Shown here piece after piece: positions 9,832 through 18,732 of a stretch of 64,000 nt of DNA. A program made the position numbers and the translations under genes. Location: positions 1-64,000 of the forward strand of contig BGOS01000023.1 in NCBI GenBank assembly GCA_003569365.1, given 5' to 3'. Every line of letters starts with the position of its first letter. Positions within the stretch are counted from its first letter, which is position 1. Origin of the DNA: Anaerolineaceae bacterium. Its GTDB lineage: Bacteria; Chloroflexota; Anaerolineae; Anaerolineales; UBA11657. The notes below the pieces were generated by a model that made no database searches, was not told the DNA's origin, and saw nothing but the letters and a program-made list of their open reading frames with translations.

Positions 9832-10217
9832 CTAGTCTGGAGCCACGCGTTGCCCCAATGCCCTCAGGCCAACTGCATTGTCCATCCAACACACAATGCT
9901 AAGGTGTTCACTATCCGCATATTTCTGAAACTCTGGTTCCTTTCCTTTTTCAACTAATAAGAGGAAAAAGAAGTCGGCCCTGTTTTGACAAGTACTGCCC
10001 GCAGGTTAAATTTCTCAAGACGACCGTTGAGGGAAGGGGTTGCATAAAACCCCCATGTTTTTCGCACCACATCATATTCATGGCCACCTGCGGTCGCGAA
10101 CGTAATCTGTTCATTTGGTTCCAAGTGAATTGAGCCGCAGTCTTTGAGCGTGATTTTTTGATTAATACCCACTTCAAACTCGCGCGGTGGGTGGCGTGGC
10201 TTTATATTCACGTCCAA
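9832..10217 (-). CDS. W-G-F-Y small protein 2 (one frame break), coupled to sugar amidotransferase
   Basis: This is a paralogue of the 8359-8718 product, sharing GSIHLEPNEQIT-type and RKTWGFYATPSLN-type segments. The uncorrected frame stops early at 9954. Shifting one frame near 9985 gives DFFFLLLVEKGKEPEFQKY and a C-terminus ending at TAG 9834-9832. This matches the paralogue (LYINIVEEAKIDEFL) and abuts the next gene by two bases. I therefore call one gene of about 128 residues with a single-base error or mutation. It overlaps the end of the upstream N-acetyl sugar amidotransferase by 10 nt, so translation is probably coupled. The family is unnamed to me. It is cytosolic, with no catalytic signature I can identify. 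Confidence 0.72.
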
Positions 10218-11328
10218 TTCCAGTCTGGAATTATAAAGTTGCGCATGCGCCAGACCCCGCCATGCTTTCTCCAGATTACTTGATTGCGGTGCACCTCAGC
10301 AATCTGGTGGAAGCGCTGTTCGCTAATTCCAGTAAATGCACAAAACCTGCTTATATCTTCGTGCGGGCGCTCCTCGCCATTTTTTCTAATTATTTCTAAT
10401 GCCAGACTGCGGGTGGTGCGTCCGGCGCGAATTTCAAGCGATAAATTGTCAAAGCTTCTGGTCATGCCAAATTTGTACCACTTCATCCAGTGGTGAATCG
10501 AGATAAAGTCATCATCAATATCGGCGTATTCGTAGACTCCCGTACGCGGGGTAGCACTCGACATGAACCCGTGCGCCTGGGCAACCTGCAAACTTGTGGC
10601 CACATCCCAGGCAAAATAATGACCAAGAAAATTGCACTGACATTCGCGTGGTCTAGCTCTGCATCGGTGGGGCCAAAGTAGGAGCTCAGGTCTTTCTCGG
10701 ACAAGTCTGCGTCGATCCAATCACGCGCGGTGGTTCCGTGTGTAACGCCATAGTGGCGCAGCCAGTTTGCATCAAGGCAATGGCCGGCTAATGAGTCGTC
10801 CCCACCTGACCCGTACTCAAATGCGGAATTTTCTCCCCACACAACCAGCGGGATTTTTAATCTGACCGCAATTGAAAGGGGAATATTAAACATTGCCATG
10901 TGCATCGGTATCGCAGTTGCACCGTAGCGCTCAAAAGCTTTGACAAGAAACCTTTTCTCCACTTCCGGATTTACCTGCCAGTCAACATGATCTACTCCCA
11001 ACTGCACCAGATTTGTCCAGATTACGCTGGCCAATGGCGGTGCGCGCCGGGGTCTTCCACGTGACTGCCAGCGGCCTTAGCCCGGATTGTAAGCACTTCA
11101 CTACCTGCCACGTGCTGTCTTTGCCACCGCTTACTGGAATAACGCAGTCAAACGGTTGGAGCGGAGCATTGCGTTTTCGATCACTCGCTGGAATGCCTGT
11201 GCGCGCGCGCCCCAATCAATCTCAATCATTTTGCGCCGCGAATTGTTGCAGGCGTTGCAAATTCCATCACCACCAAGGACGATGCCGGGCCGCGTATTCG
11301 GCTGGATACAAGCCCGGCACCATTTCAT
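10208..11328 (-). CDS. N-acetyl sugar amidotransferase, WbpG/PtmG type (three frame breaks)
   Basis: This is a PP-loop ATP pyrophosphatase-type enzyme that turns a sugar N-acetyl group into an acetamidino group using ammonia. It begins WCRACIQPNTRP with CNACNN (paired cysteines, probably zinc-binding), then VIPVSGGKDSTWQVVKCLQ (PP-loop), PLVVWGENSAFEYGSG, IFLGHYFAWDV and ends IPDWNWT. The breaks are near 11165, 11025 and 10645; each corrected segment continues the family without internal stops. The known relatives WbpG, PseA and PtmG work on O-antigen sugars, pseudaminate or legionaminate. WbpG works with HisH/HisF-like partners, and no such genes are visible here. The ATG overlaps the asnB stop (ATGA), and the 3' end overlaps W-G-F-Y protein 2. 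Confidence 0.8.
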
Positions 11329-13169
11329 GCGTACTGCTCCAGAAACACCCCCGCATTTATGACGCTGAAGAGGTACTTGCTGTAGTGATTTGGCAGGTGG
11401 TCTTGATCTAGCAGTGCCGCTACGTGGTTGCGCGGGGCACCAGTTCGAATACCGGGTTCGCAGGATCCAGAATTTGCTCGCGGACGCAGCCCTGCTTTAA
11501 GTCTATTAAAGTGGAGATAGATGCGTTGAAGCCTTTCTTGTGCGGTCAAGGCGTACTTGCTCGTTGAGCACGCCCTTAAGGGACTCGCGCAGAGATATTT
11601 GCCATAGGCCGTTTTGTATTAAGTATTCTGCGGGTACAGAATACATAAAGTCAATCAAGCGCGAATCCAAATATGGGCTGCGATTTTCCACTGAAAAGCA
11701 CATTGAATTGAGGTCGTCCTCATGGAGTATTACTGGAATGTTTTCATGAAGCAGTTCATTCAGCATGCGGTTGCGCAGCATGGAATCACAGTAGACGGTT
11801 TCAGAGTATGCACTATCAAATGCGGTATCGCCTTCAATCGTCAGCCAGCGGCAAAATTCAGCATAATTATCAAAATATGTTCACGATAATTCGGCTGGTT
11901 TGTGTAAAGCAGCGGATCCCGCAGAGTTGGATTGCGCACCAAAGGGGCGATGTGCTGCTGCCAGTCTTGCATAGATCGAGAATAGTGTGCATGGCTGTGC
12001 ATTGCGTTGAGATACAGTAGAAAATGATCGTAATAGCCAGTATAAAGTTCGTCAGCAGCAGTGCCAGATAGAGCTACCCGGTAACCGGACCCCGAATTTT
12101 CTCTGATAGCAGGGAATGAATATAGTACGTGGTCGTAGCAATCGGGCTGTCGTGGTAGGCAATCAGTGCTTTTAGGCGCTGCATGCCGCCATGTTTTGTA
12201 TGTCTACAAGTGTATGTTGGCACCCAAGGTCACGAATAGTGGCCATAATATTTGAGGTCTCGTTGTACCTTTCGTCAGAATCAAGAATCGAAAGGTGGCC
12301 ACGTTGCATCCAAATTGTTTCGCAGCTATAGAGACCAATGCAGCTGAGTCCACACCCCCACTGAGGCAGAAAGCCAACGGTACATCCGAGCGCAGCCGAA
12401 TTCGCACACTTTCAAACAAATGCTGCCGGGAGCCTTCGACTGCTTCTGCCAGCGTCATTGAGGTTTGGCGGACAGTGGGCTGCCAATAGCGCTTTTCAGT
12501 CGGCTTGAGGTCAGGGTCCAGTTGGAGGGTTGTACCGGCGGCCAGCTCTTGAACCTCAACGAAAAAAGTTGCCGGCTGTTTGTAAAGTGACTTGTAACCG
12601 AGTGTAAGGTATCTAAGAATTTGATTACGATTTATTTTAAAGGTTTGATTGGATAGTGCTGTGAGAAACTTAATCTCAGACCCGAAGTAGAGGCCCGCGG
12701 CAGACTTGTAGTAGTAAAGCGGTTTTTCCCCAAACCGGTCGCGGGACAGCATCAGTTGCCGGGTTCGGCCATCCCAAAGAGCAAAGCTCCACATGCCTTC
12801 AAAGTGCTTGACGCAGTCTGCGCCGTAGTGCAGGTAAGCTTGCAGCAGGACCTCTGTGTCAGATGTGGTGTGAAATGCAACGCCGTTCCGGGCGAGGTCC
12901 GCCCGCAGCTCAAGGTAGTTATAAATCTCGCCATTGAAAATCAGGCTGCACTCACCAATCTGAAATGGCTGGTTGGCCCGATCATCAAGGTCAATGATAC
13001 GAAGCCGCGAGTGCAGGAAGAGTACCCGCAGCGAATCCGACGAGTTGCCACCGCATACGTAGCGATGGATCTGACCATCCGGGCCGCGTTGCTTCATGCG
13101 CTCCAGCGCAGCCCGGACATTGGTGTCGGGAAGCGGGCAGTGCCCAATAAAGCCGGCGATGCCGCACAT
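11325..13169 (-). CDS. asnB: Glutamine-hydrolysing asparagine synthetase (several frame breaks)
   Basis: This is an asparagine synthetase with a class II glutaminase domain. It starts MCGIAGFIG, so the Cys2 nucleophile is present, then LIFNGEIYNYLELR and LSRDRFGEKPLYYY. The synthetase domain has the PP-loop FCLSGGVDSAALVS. Around 12290 the frame breaks; further breaks are near 12170, 12085, 11880, 11560 and 11440. The corrected frames give ILDSDERYNETSNIM, QRLKALIAYHDSPIATTTYY, ALSGTAADELYTGYYDH, HEDDLNSMCFSVENRSPYLD and DQDHLPNHYSKYLFSV, the usual family order up to the end. Inside a sugar island such AsnB copies are often thought to amidate a sugar acid rather than make asparagine. The single-base shifts without other damage suggest error. 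Confidence 0.82.
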
Positions 13170-13177
13170 ACTATGGC

Positions 13178-13879
13178 TTACGCCACAGAAGGTGTAATGA
13201 AATTCTTCGCCTTCGCCTTGGCCGTAGTCAAACGCATATTTGCCGATATGAAGCGGCTTAAAAAGTGAAATTTACGCGTCAAATGGCTCTCATCCATGGT
13301 GAAATTGACGTAATAATGGTCAATTGTCTGCCGAGTGGAAGTGAACCGAACGGGCCGCATTCCATCAGGCTGTTCCGTGGAGTTGGCAAAAAAGAAGGAC
13401 TGCGGACCCATCATTGTGGCGTATAACACGCCGCCAGATCGCATACTCGAGCAGAGTTTTTGCACACAGAGCCGCAGGTTATCATCGGACAGGTAATAGA
13501 GAGATTGGATCGCGGTTACCAAAGATATATTGCTTGGAAAACCATAGCAATCATTTTTTGCAGGGTCTACATGACAAACCTCAAACTTGGAGCTAATGTC
13601 CGAGTATATTTTGCACGCTATTCCAATGTCCTTTGAGCTCGCGTCGACCCCTCTAGCGTTGTATCCCTGCTGGTGAAAGAAGTTTACTGTTGCACCTTGG
13701 CCACAGCCAAAATCGAGTGTATTTACCTGCCCCCGGGTTTCGGGGGCAAACATTGGCGCAAGTATTCGGTTGTGGGTGCGGAAAACAATGCTCTCCACAT
13801 TTGGGGCAGTGCATCCCCGCTCCCAAAAGATACTGTTTGATTCTGCGGAGTTAGTCATTAGCCTTAGTATCATGGACAA
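13178..13879 (-). CDS. Class I SAM methyltransferase, C-terminus probably shifted
   Basis: This is a SAM-dependent methyltransferase of about 230 residues. It has VNTLDFGCGQGATVNFFHQ (motif I), NARGVDASSKDI (motif II) and SLVTAIQSLYYLSDDNL (motif IV). The start is at ATG 13858 or 13879, and the gene overlaps the previous one by up to 29 nt. After KFHF near 13265 the annotated frame ends in a lysine/alanine-rich tail. The alternative frame across a run of five T reads FKPLHIGKYAFDYG and EFHYTFCG, which looks more like a methyltransferase C-terminus. One missing T is likely. It sits between another methyltransferase and asnB, so it probably methylates the island's sugar. No specific substrate can be named. 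Confidence 0.75.
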   Translation of the reverse strand: MSMILRLMTNSAESNSIFWERGCTAPNVESIVFRTHNRILAPMFAPETRGQVNTLDFGCGQGATVNFFHQQGYNARGVDASSKDIGIACKIYSDISSKFEVCHVDPAKNDCYGFPSNISLVTAIQSLYYLSDDNLRLCVQKLCSSMRSGGVLYATMMGPQSFFFANSTEQPDGMRPVRFTSTRQTIDHYYVNFTMDESHLTRKFHFLSRFISANMRLTTAKAKAKNFITPSVA

Positions 13880-14570
13880 TAAGGTAGTAGAGTTCCGTAA
13901 TTATGTTTGCTCCGTTTAAGACCATCATTTGTCCAGAGCTGGTGGTTAGTGTAAAGCTGCGGATCGGGTCGTCAGCCTCAGAAATAGATATTGGCAGGTG
14001 AAATCGAATGAATTCATGGCTATAGCCCTTAGCGGTCAGAAAGTTTCCGACTGTTGTGATTGAGTAAGAGGTGAGGCCACCTTCCCATGCTCCGCCTACA
14101 TAGTGGTTTCTGAAGCGGTTGATCGTATCTATATTTCTGCTGTTGAAACAGCCAAACAAATAAAGAGTACCATTGCTTTCAAGCCATGATAGCCACTTAG
14201 AGAGGGGTTCCTCAAAGTCTTCGAAGATGCTCAGAACACCGGACGCGATAATTACATCATACTTATTCTGTGGAGTATAAGCGAGTGCATCCTGCACATA
14301 AAAACTGCAGTTGGGGTCGGCCTCAAACTTTTTTTTAGCAAGCTCAATTAGTTCTGCAGAAATGTCGATGCCTGTGAATTTGGCCGCGGCAAACCGGGGC
14401 CGGATTAACTGAATGAAAGCGCCACTCGCGCATCCAATGTCGAGCAAACAGCGCAACTCAGGTGCGCGCTGGATCAACAGTTCCAGTAATCGTAGTTCGT
14501 GATGCTTTGGCTCGCGTGCCTGCCGATAGGCGGCTAATTGGGTGTTAGGTAGCGATGTTGTCATGCTCAA
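13851..14570 (-). CDS. Class I SAM methyltransferase
   Basis: This intact 239-residue SAM-dependent methyltransferase has LRCLLDIGCASGAFIQLI (motif I, about residue 40), FTGIDISAELIELAKKKF (motif II) and YDVIIASGVLSIFEDF (motif IV). No zinc motif, membrane segment or signal peptide is seen. It overlaps the neuB-like gene upstream by 26 nt and the next methyltransferase downstream by up to 29 nt, so the three are translated from one message. Three methyltransferases in one sugar island suggest a multiply methylated residue. PtmH, which methylates an acetamidino group on legionaminate in Campylobacter, is one precedent. Which of the three would do that cannot be told. Confidence 0.85.
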   Translation of the reverse strand: MSMTTSLPNTQLAAYRQAREPKHHELRLLELLIQRAPELRCLLDIGCASGAFIQLIRPRFAAAKFTGIDISAELIELAKKKFEADPNCSFYVQDALAYTPQNKYDVIIASGVLSIFEDFEEPLSKWLSWLESNGTLYLFGCFNSRNIDTINRFRNHYVGGAWEGGLTSYSITTVGNFLTAKGYSHEFIRFHLPISISEADDPIRSFTLTTSSGQMMVLNGANIITELYYLIVHDTKAND

Positions 14571-15633
14571 GTCTTTCAGTTACGTCATCATTCTTTTCAG
14601 GTAGGTACAAATCTTTATGGACAATCATTTCACCCTGAGCGAGGCTGCGCGTGATGGTCCGCCCAAGCACTGCACTTTCTTCGCCCGGTGGAATTCCGGT
14701 GCCCGGCCGGACCCACGTAATATGAGCAGCGGTAAGCATTGTTCCGGCCGCTAAATCCTGCGCCGCCGCAATCGAGCGCCGCACCGGGGCTCGATTGCCC
14801 TCCTCGCATGCCTGCGGCGTGATTTCGCCTGACCCTTGCAAGGCCTCGACGCGCCTGATGCTGGATACGAGCAGGCGAAAATCTTGCGGGTCGGCGGATA
14901 ACTGGTGGTCGCGAAACTCAGAATGGTTCTTGTCGAGCGTGAAGTGTTTTTCGATAATGCGGGCCCCGGCTGCTACAGCAAAGGTGGCAGCTTCGATACC
15001 GAGTGTGTGGTCAGAGTAGCCAATTATGGCCCCGGGGAAATGCGCCTTCAGCTTTTGAATTGCACCAAGGTTGGCTTGATCAGGCGGGGCCGGATAGCTG
15101 CACACGCAATGTAAAAAGGCAAAACCGGGGTTTACTCCGTTCTTGTTCCAAATGGCACTGGTAGCTGAGTAGATCCGCTGCAAGAGATCAAGGTCAGCCA
15201 GCCCGGTGGACACAAACATCGGTTTTGAGAATGCGGCTACACATTGGATCAATTGCAAAAAGTTATTGTCGCCTGAAGCAATCTTAAAGACATCTTGAAT
15301 GCTGTTTAGGAAGTGGGCGCTTTGGATGTCAAAGGGGGTGGAGAAGAATCTCACTCCACAGGACAGTGCGGTGCGGGCTAATGCTTCAAACTGCGCGTAT
15401 GAAAATTGAAATCCGCGCAGCCGTGCCAGTCTGTCACTATCTGCGCCGTGCACGAGATGCTCCGGGACAATTGTCTGAAACTTTACCGCATCCGCACCTG
15501 CCTTGGCGGCGCTGGCAATCATTCTTTGGGCTGTTTCAAAGCTGCCTTCGTGATTGTTCCCAATTTCCGCGACAATCAAAACTCTATTCGACAGATTGAA
15601 TGGTTCAGGCATAACTCTTTGTGTCACAATCAT
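14545..15633 (-). CDS. neuB: NeuB-type nonulosonate synthase with C-terminal SAF domain
   Basis: This 362-residue protein is of the sialic/legionaminic/pseudaminic acid synthase family, which condenses phosphoenolpyruvate with a six-carbon N-acyl hexosamine in the cytosol. Family blocks run in order: LIVAEIGNNHEGSFETAQRM, ADAVKFQT, FKIASGDNNFLQLIQ, STGLADLD, FLHCVCSYP, IIGYSDHTLG and IIEKHFTLDKNHSEFRDHQL. A SAF (antifreeze-like) domain follows from about residue 285 (RSIAAAQDLAAGTMLTAAHI to GMIVHKDLYLP-like end). Both domains are complete. The start overlaps the formyltransferase stop by 4 nt. Whether it makes sialic, legionaminic or pseudaminic acid or a relative cannot be decided. The neighbours point to an unusual derivative, because no SpsG/PseG/NeuC hydrolase is in this window. 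Confidence 0.92.
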   Translation of the reverse strand: MIVTQRVMPEPFNLSNRVLIVAEIGNNHEGSFETAQRMIASAAKAGADAVKFQTIVPEHLVHGADSDRLARLRGFQFSYAQFEALARTALSCGVRFFSTPFDIQSAHFLNSIQDVFKIASGDNNFLQLIQCVAAFSKPMFVSTGLADLDLLQRIYSATSAIWNKNGVNPGFAFLHCVCSYPAPPDQANLGAIQKLKAHFPGAIIGYSDHTLGIEAATFAVAAGARIIEKHFTLDKNHSEFRDHQLSADPQDFRLLVSSIRRVEALQGSGEITPQACEEGNRAPVRRSIAAAQDLAAGTMLTAAHITWVRPGTGIPPGEESAVLGRTITRSLAQGEMIVHKDLYLPEKNDDVTERLEHDNIAT

Positions 15634-16517
15634 TCTAGATAATTTCCGTGAGTTAGCTTCAGGTGCGGTTGGCTTTCTATCTGGTAGTCGGTCACGAGAA
15701 TCGCTTTATCCGCGCAGATTATATAAGGGCCCTTATGCATGACATAGCAAATGCGGCCAGGCACGCCACGCAGGCACAAGGCGGGAATTTCTGCTGCATA
15801 AATGCGGACTTTGTGGCTGCCACTGTAAGCGAAGGCGCCCGGGTAGGGGCGGGTAATTGCACGCACCATGCGATCGACCGCTTGTGCAGGCATGCCCCCA
15901 AAATTTATGCGGCCGTCCGCATCTGTTCTTTGGTGCCAGTACCGGGCTTCAATTTCAGGCTGGGCTCGGCCGGATGAGTTATTCGAAACGAGACACTGCA
16001 GCGCCTTCACCGCAAGTTGGGGAAACAAACTATTGGCTTTGTGGTGTAAATGTGCAATTGTGTCACGAGGTCCAATTGGAAAACTTGACTCGGCCATGAT
16101 TGGTCCGCTATCAATACCCTCTTCAACTAGAATGACCGAAACCCCAGCGGAAGTTTCTCCATTGACAAGCTGCCAGTTGAGGGGGGAGCCACCCCTGTAA
16201 GCGGGCAGGCGCCCTGCATGAAGATTTAGTGTCGCCATTACCGGCACCTGCAGCAGCTGTGCCCGAAAAATACTGGAGAAACCCGCAATCAGAAAGACAT
16301 CTGGATGAAACGAGCGCAATAATCCTAATGAATCCTGTGCGTTTACGTCAGCAAGCTCCAAATGTGCAAAGTGGTTTGCGGCTTGCAAGGCGGCGAGGGC
16401 GCGATTGCTAAATGCGAGAGGCGTGACAACCCCGGGAACCTCAAACCTTGCATCCTCCAAAATGTGTGACAAAACAGATATGCCTCTCGCCCCATTTAAG
16501 AAGATTACTATCCTCAA
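15630..16517 (-). CDS. Formyltransferase-family enzyme, probably sugar N-formyltransferase
   Basis: This 295-residue protein has the methionyl-tRNA formyltransferase fold. The N-terminal catalytic domain contains LNLHAGRLPAYRGGSPLNW, with Asn and His of the N-x-H motif, and VEEGIDSGPIMAE with the catalytic Asp. Together these form the N/H/D triad that uses N10-formyl-tetrahydrofolate. The C-terminal half has an Fmt-like barrel (RINFGGMPAQAVDRMVRAITRPYPGAFAY). Because it lies in a sugar operon directly after an aminotransferase and an epimerase, I infer that it formylates an amino sugar, like WbtJ or ArnA-N. A translation-initiation role is less likely but not excluded. It overlaps neuB by 4 nt. 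The gap to the epimerase is 14 nt. Confidence 0.85.
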   Translation of the reverse strand: MRIVIFLNGARGISVLSHILEDARFEVPGVVTPLAFSNRALAALQAANHFAHLELADVNAQDSLGLLRSFHPDVFLIAGFSSIFRAQLLQVPVMATLNLHAGRLPAYRGGSPLNWQLVNGETSAGVSVILVEEGIDSGPIMAESSFPIGPRDTIAHLHHKANSLFPQLAVKALQCLVSNNSSGRAQPEIEARYWHQRTDADGRINFGGMPAQAVDRMVRAITRPYPGAFAYSGSHKVRIYAAEIPALCLRGVPGRICYVMHKGPYIICADKAILVTDYQIESQPHLKLTHGNYLE

Positions 16518-16531
16518 AATTCGATGCCAGC

Positions 16532-17566
16532 TTAGGTGGTAAATTCCGGATGGCTTTTAAACAATGACTTGTACCATTCAATGTATTTGGGATAGCCCCG
16601 ATCTAACGACCAGCCGGGATCATAGCCGATTAGCGTGCGCGCTTTGTCAATTGACAGCGTGCCGCGGTCCGGCATCAGCGCATCTTTCGCAATGTGCTTG
16701 ATAACTATGTCGGGAAAGTGCGCCCGCAAAATATCGACCATGTCCCCGATTGTGCGTGCCGACCCGTAAGTAATATTGAAGATTTCGTTGCGCGAATTCT
16801 TATTTTCAATCACCTTGGTAAGACCATCAATTAGATCTTGTATGTACGTGAAGTCCAGTCCATCAGAACCGTCACCGGTAACAGTTATGTCTTCGCCGAA
16901 CAGGGCATTTTCAATAAGTATCTGGCCCACCCGCCGGCTGACGCAGCGCTCACCATACAGCGCCGATGGCCGAATAATGGTGTAGGGCAGGCCAAACACC
17001 TGGTTGTAGGCAATAACGATCTTTTCGCCTGAGAACTTTAGTGCGCCGTAAATTCCCAGCGGTTCACACGGCGTCTTCTCGTCCACAGCACCATCCTTGA
17101 AGTTTCCGTACACCATGCTGGAAGATAGGTAAATGAAGTGCTCAATTGTGCCGCGTGCGTTATCCAGCGCGTTTTCCAAGGTACGCAAGCTGTGATCGAA
17201 CGTGGAAAACGGATCTTTATTGGAGCGGTTGGCGTGAGACACGGCGGCCAAATGAATAATCACCTGTGGTGCAGTCGTTGTGATGATTCGACTCAATGCG
17301 TGGTAATCTCGCGCGTCTTGCACATGAAGCGAAACGCCCGCTTCGCGCAGAAGGCGCAGTCGTTCCTCCAACACGGTCTGAGACAGTCTCGGGTGTGGCA
17401 GGTTGTCTGAGTTACCCAACACTGAGGTGAGGTTATTCACACCAAGGCCATCGATTATGGACACAGAAGCCCCAAGGCTCCGAAGGTGCAAAGCCAGATT
17501 GTGTCCAATAAATCCGGCGCCGCCAATGATGGTAATCCGCCGGTCTTTTACGGGCGTTAGGCTCAT
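16532..17566 (-). CDS. NAD-dependent sugar epimerase/dehydratase (extended SDR)
   Basis: This extended short-chain dehydrogenase of 344 residues acts on nucleotide sugars. The N-terminal Rossmann motif is ITIIGGAGFIGHNLALHL. The active-site region is IYLSSSMVYGNF with IYGALKFSGEKI (the YxxxK pair), then YTIIRPSALYGERC, VTGDGSDGLDFTYIQDLIDG and a substrate-binding C-terminal part. The absence of the dehydratase D-E pair next to the serine favours an epimerase or reductase over a 4,6-dehydratase, but this is a weak argument. It overlaps the aminotransferase by 4 nt (ATGA). With that enzyme it probably makes an amino-deoxy-hexose precursor for the NeuB-type synthase. Confidence 0.88.
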   Translation of the reverse strand: MSLTPVKDRRITIIGGAGFIGHNLALHLRSLGASVSIIDGLGVNNLTSVLGNSDNLPHPRLSQTVLEERLRLLREAGVSLHVQDARDYHALSRIITTTAPQVIIHLAAVSHANRSNKDPFSTFDHSLRTLENALDNARGTIEHFIYLSSSMVYGNFKDGAVDEKTPCEPLGIYGALKFSGEKIVIAYNQVFGLPYTIIRPSALYGERCVSRRVGQILIENALFGEDITVTGDGSDGLDFTYIQDLIDGLTKVIENKNSRNEIFNITYGSARTIGDMVDILRAHFPDIVIKHIAKDALMPDRGTLSIDKARTLIGYDPGWSLDRGYPKYIEWYKSLFKSHPEFTT

Positions 17567-18708
17567 AGAAGCAAACTCTTGATTATTTCCTTCAAGTTAT
17601 CGGCAATGGCATGCATGTCGGCAGTGCTTAGGTGCGGGCCAACCGGCAGGGCAATTGAGCGGTCGCTTAGCCTTGCGGCCACCGGATAACATGCTGGATT
17701 GTAACCGTACTTTTCGCGATAGTAGGTCATGCGCGGCACCGGCTGCGGATAGTAGATGCTTGAGCCAATGCCTTGTGCCGTCAGCGCCGCCATGATGCTT
17801 GGGCGTTTTTCTGCAATTGCTTCGCCAAGCAGCACCGCAAGGCAATAGTGGCAGCTTTGCAGGCGGGTGTTTGGGGCCGGCAGTACGCTGTATCCCGCAA
17901 AGTCCCCCAGAGCCTTTGAGAGGGCTGCATGGTTTTTGCTGCGCTGCTCCAAAAAGCCGGGCAGTCTCTTTACCTGTACCTTGCCTATGGCTGCATGGAT
18001 TTCACTCATGCGGTAGTTGAAGCCCAATGCTACGGTATCGTATATTCCCGGAACCTTGCGCTCGCTGTGGGTGCGATCTACGCCAAAAGCCTTTTTGAGC
18101 ATTAGCTGGGCAGCCAGCTTTGCGTCCCGCAGGATTACCATACCGCCCTCAGCAGTGGTAATATGCTTCACAGGATAGAAAGAGAACACCCCCGCGTCGC
18201 CATGCAAACCGGTGTGTACACCATCAACACTTGCGCCGGGCGACAATGCACAGTCCTCCAGCACAAACAGGTTGTGCCGCCGGGCAATAGTCATAACGAG
18301 CGGCATATCGACCGGCACACCCAAATAGTGCACGACGGCAATTGCTCGGGTACGGGGAGTGATCGCCGCCTCAATCTTTTTGATGTCAATATTGCCGGTG
18401 CCTGCCTCGGCATCGACAAACACGGGGCGGGCGCCGGTTAGTTCCACCGCATGGGCGGTGGCCACATGCGTCTGCGCGGGCACAATGACTTCATCTCCCG
18501 GGCCATAGCCGAGGCAAAAATAAACCAGATGCATGCCAGCCGTGCAGGACGAAACGCTAACAGCGTGCGGCGCACCGGTAAAAGCAGCAAATGCCTGTTC
18601 GAAGGCGGCCGCCACCGGCCCATGCACAAGCACAGGGCCTGCTAAAACATCGCTAACCGCAGCGCGCTCCTCTGCACCGATCATCGGTGCCCCAAATGGA
18701 ATCAGCAT
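17563..18708 (-). CDS. DegT/DnrJ/EryC1/StrS PLP-dependent sugar aminotransferase
   Basis: This 381-residue nucleotide-sugar aminotransferase uses PLP to convert a keto-sugar to an amino-sugar with glutamate as likely donor. Visible features are SVSSCTAGMHLVYFCLG (PLP phosphate contacts), VVHYLGVPVDMP, LFVLEDCALSPGA (the Asp that binds the pyridine nitrogen), and FSFYPVKHITTAEGG, where Lys (about residue 181) is the Schiff-base lysine. GFNYRMSEIHAAIGKVQV is the family's mobile-loop region. It is similar in type to LegC, PseC and SpsC. It starts 24 nt after the Gfo/Idh/MocA gene and overlaps the epimerase. The substrate is probably a UDP- or GDP-4-keto-6-deoxy sugar, but the sugar nucleotide cannot be read from sequence. 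Confidence 0.93.
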   Translation of the reverse strand: MLIPFGAPMIGAEERAAVSDVLAGPVLVHGPVAAAFEQAFAAFTGAPHAVSVSSCTAGMHLVYFCLGYGPGDEVIVPAQTHVATAHAVELTGARPVFVDAEAGTGNIDIKKIEAAITPRTRAIAVVHYLGVPVDMPLVMTIARRHNLFVLEDCALSPGASVDGVHTGLHGDAGVFSFYPVKHITTAEGGMVILRDAKLAAQLMLKKAFGVDRTHSERKVPGIYDTVALGFNYRMSEIHAAIGKVQVKRLPGFLEQRSKNHAALSKALGDFAGYSVLPAPNTRLQSCHYCLAVLLGEAIAEKRPSIMAALTAQGIGSSIYYPQPVPRMTYYREKYGYNPACYPVAARLSDRSIALPVGPHLSTADMHAIADNLKEIIKSLLL

Positions 18709-18732
18709 GCGGTGGATATGTGCAGCTTTGAA

